Source of the DNA: Jhaorihella thermophila
Lineage (GTDB): Bacteria > Pseudomonadota > Alphaproteobacteria > Rhodobacterales > Rhodobacteraceae
Assembly (NCBI RefSeq): GCF_900108275.1
Contig: NZ_FNVD01000003.1
Span: forward strand, 62,001-126,000
Length of the DNA: 64,000 bases
Direction of reading: 5' to 3'
The notes under the pieces were generated by a model. That model made no database searches and was not told where the DNA came from. It saw nothing but the letters and a program-made list of their open reading frames with translations. Below are positions 62,180-64,000 of the stretch, piece after piece; position 1 is the first letter of the stretch, and each line of letters begins with the position of its first letter. Made by a program: the position numbers and the translations under genes.

Positions 62180-63931
62180 ATGACAGAGACCCCCGCGAAA
62201 CCCTATCAGGTGCTTGCCCGCAAATACCGGCCCGAAACATTCGCCGATCTGGTCGGGCAGGACGCGATGGTGCGCACGCTGAAGAACGCCTTTGCCGCCG
62301 ACCGGATCGCGCAGGCCTTCATCATGACCGGCATTCGGGGCACCGGCAAGACGACCACCGCGCGGATCATCGCCAAGGGGATGAACTGCATCGGGCCGGA
62401 CGGCACCGGCGGGCCGACAACCGAACCCTGCGGCCAGTGCGAACATTGCGTGGCGATCAGCGAGGGCCGCCATGTGGACGTGCTGGAGATGGACGCGGCC
62501 AGCCGCACCGGCGTGAACGACATCCGCGAGATCATCGACAGCGTGCGCTATCGGGCGGCCAGCGCGCGCTACAAGATCTACATCATCGACGAGGTTCACA
62601 TGCTGTCCAACAGCGCCTTCAACGCGCTGCTGAAGACGCTGGAAGAGCCGCCCGAGCATGTGAAGTTCATCTTTGCCACGACCGAGATCCGCAAGGTGCC
62701 GGTCACGGTGCTGAGCCGCTGCCAGCGGTTCGACCTGCGCCGGATCGAACCGGAGGAGATGATCAAGCTCTTGCGCCGGATCGCCGATGCCGAGGGGGCA
62801 AAGATCACCGACGACGCGCTGGCGCTGATCACGCGCGCGGCCGAAGGGTCGGCGCGGGACGCGACGTCTCTGCTGGATCAGGCGATCAGCCACGGCGCGG
62901 GCGAAACCACCGCCGATCAGGTCCGCGCCATGCTGGGGCTGGCCGACCGGGGCCGGGTTCTGGACCTGATGGACATGATCCTGCGCGGCGACGCGGCAGG
63001 CGCCCTGACGGAACTGGGCGCGCAATATGCCGAGGGCGCCGACCCGATGGCGGTGCTGCGCGATCTGGCCGAGATCACGCATTGGGTGTCGGTGGTCAGG
63101 ATCACCCCGGACGCGGCCGAGGATCCCACGATTTCGCCCGACGAACGGGCGCGCGGGGTGCAGATGGCCGAACGCGTGCCGATGCGGGTGCTCACGCGCA
63201 TGTGGCAGATGCTGCTGAAGGCCCTGGAAGAGGTCGCGGTCGCGCCCAACGCCATGATGGCGGCCGAGATGGCGATCATCCGCCTGACCCATGTGGCCGA
63301 CCTGCCCAGCCCCGAGGAGCTGGTGCGCAAGCTGCAGGACAGCCCGCCCCCGCCCGTGTCCCCCGGCCCCGGCGGGGGCGGCGGGATGACGGCGGGCGCA
63401 ACCGGCCCCGCCCCGGCGCAGGGGCGCGCGCCCCTCTCCGGCGGAGGCGGCGGGTCCGCCGTGACGGCGCTCGCGCAGGATGCCGAAACCGCGCTGGCGC
63501 GGTTCCCGACCTTCGGCCACGTCATCGAGCTGATCCGCGCCAACCGCGACGTAAAACTTCTGGTCGAGGTGGAAACCTGCGTGCGGCTGGTGTCCTACCA
63601 GCCGGGGCGCATCGAGTTCGAACCGTCCGACGACGCCCCCCGCGATCTTGCCCAACGGCTGGGCGCGCGGCTTCAGGCCTGGACCGGCAACCGCTGGGCG
63701 ATCAGCGTCGTCGCCGAGGGCGGCGCCCCCACCATCGCCGAGGAACGCGATGCCGAAGCGAGCGCCCTGCGCGCCCGCGCCGCGGAACACCCGCTGGTGC
63801 AGGCGGTGCTGGCCCGGTTCCCCAAGGCCCGGATCACCGAAATCCGCACGCCGGAACAGTTGCAGGCCACCGCGCAGGCCGAAGCCCTGCCCGAGGTCGA
63901 GGACGAATGGGATCCGTTCGAGGATCTCTGA
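62180..63931 (+). CDS. dnaX: DNA polymerase III subunit gamma/tau
   Basis: A 583-residue clamp-loader ATPase. It begins YQVLARKYRPETFADLVGQD, with Walker A in GIRGTGKTTTARIIAKGMN, the zinc-binding cysteines in CGQCEHC, Walker B/DExx in YIIDEVHMLSNSAFNALLK, and sensor 1 in FATTEIRKVPVTVLSRCQRF with its SRC motif. A Pro/Gly-rich linker (about 390-425) leads to the tau C-terminal domain that binds the polymerase. I did not see a slippery A-run like the one that makes gamma in E. coli. The start ATG at 62180 is the one that gives MTETPAKPYQVLARKYRP. The gene usually following (ybaB) lies beyond the right edge. Confidence 0.98.
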   Translation: MTETPAKPYQVLARKYRPETFADLVGQDAMVRTLKNAFAADRIAQAFIMTGIRGTGKTTTARIIAKGMNCIGPDGTGGPTTEPCGQCEHCVAISEGRHVDVLEMDAASRTGVNDIREIIDSVRYRAASARYKIYIIDEVHMLSNSAFNALLKTLEEPPEHVKFIFATTEIRKVPVTVLSRCQRFDLRRIEPEEMIKLLRRIADAEGAKITDDALALITRAAEGSARDATSLLDQAISHGAGETTADQVRAMLGLADRGRVLDLMDMILRGDAAGALTELGAQYAEGADPMAVLRDLAEITHWVSVVRITPDAAEDPTISPDERARGVQMAERVPMRVLTRMWQMLLKALEEVAVAPNAMMAAEMAIIRLTHVADLPSPEELVRKLQDSPPPPVSPGPGGGGGMTAGATGPAPAQGRAPLSGGGGGSAVTALAQDAETALARFPTFGHVIELIRANRDVKLLVEVETCVRLVSYQPGRIEFEPSDDAPRDLAQRLGARLQAWTGNRWAISVVAEGGAPTIAEERDAEASALRARAAEHPLVQAVLARFPKARITEIRTPEQLQATAQAEALPEVEDEWDPFEDL

Positions 63932-64000
63932 TGACAGGCCACGTCCAGGCGCCCAGCCCTTGTGCCGGGGCCGCCGCGCCCGTATCTAGGCGCAAACGCG

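Noticed and set aside
62180-63931. Programmed frameshift site making the short gamma form of DnaX
   Set aside because: No A-rich slippery heptamer with a following hairpin was visible.

Overview
This is high-GC, densely packed DNA from an alphaproteobacterium, almost certainly the Rhodobacteraceae (Roseobacter group). The clues are two DUF2484 proteins behind ftsW-murG-murC, the yqeY/carA divergent pair, the XpaC/TelA pair, an SRP RNA just before dnaX, DUF2927 and DUF2244 proteins, and GntR/FCD regulators. It reads as chromosome: housekeeping genes interleaved with small catabolic islands. No integrase, phage module or CRISPR array is seen. The only mobile DNA is a pair of nested, truncated insertion-sequence remnants at 8147-8946.

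Region by region. 1-5304: the end of a class-III aminotransferase gene, then (minus strand) P450, glutamine-synthetase-like ligase, [2Fe-2S] ferredoxin and FkbM methyltransferase, with a divergent glutamine-amidotransferase-like hydrolase. This looks like a gamma-glutamylation route for an amine in which a P450 takes the place of the usual oxidase. 5442-7851: GntR regulator, exported cyclase/hydrolase, AhpD-like protein, DUF1127 protein. 7911-8946: IS remnants fused to an aminotransferase tail. 9022-15219: FMN-dependent alpha-hydroxy-acid dehydrogenase, pyruvate carboxylase, frameshifted MFS transporter. 15261-15706: tandem tRNA-Gly genes. 15716-25208: DsbA-like isomerase, DUF2244, YqeY, CarA, a glycosyltransferase, GntR, HAD phosphatase, UbiH-like hydroxylase, lipoamide dehydrogenase. 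25444-26808: two c-type cytochromes. 26860-32472: cell-wall operon ftsW-murG-murC carrying an inserted amino-acid permease and lacking murB/ddl/ftsQAZ. 32617-39913: BaiN-like flavoprotein, creatinase, semialdehyde dehydrogenase, degradative HMG-CoA reductase, amidase. 40143-45200: a 1069-residue self-sufficient reductive dehalogenase with a divergent LysR gene, then a second LysR gene. 45344-53960: cyclase-TPR protein, an SDR lacking its catalytic pair, TadA, RluB-type pseudouridine synthase, a 29-residue membrane peptide with XpaC and TelA, a DUF2927 lipoprotein, TrpB. 54206-56019: two secreted Asp/Gly-repeat proteins (one PepSY-like) with a membrane-anchored LuxR-type regulator. 56032-63931: self-sufficient P450 (CYP116B type), Pth, a CpdB-like phosphohydrolase, SRP RNA, a dual-specificity-type phosphatase and DnaX.

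The strongest candidates for new biology are the P450/glutamine-synthetase-like cluster with shared operator-like boxes, the reductive dehalogenase fused to its own NAD(P)H reductase, and the Asp/Gly-repeat + PepSY + membrane LuxR cassette. A family of intergenic hairpin elements ending near CAAGATGAAG recurs at gene ends across the window. All functions were assigned by reading the sequence; no database search was run.
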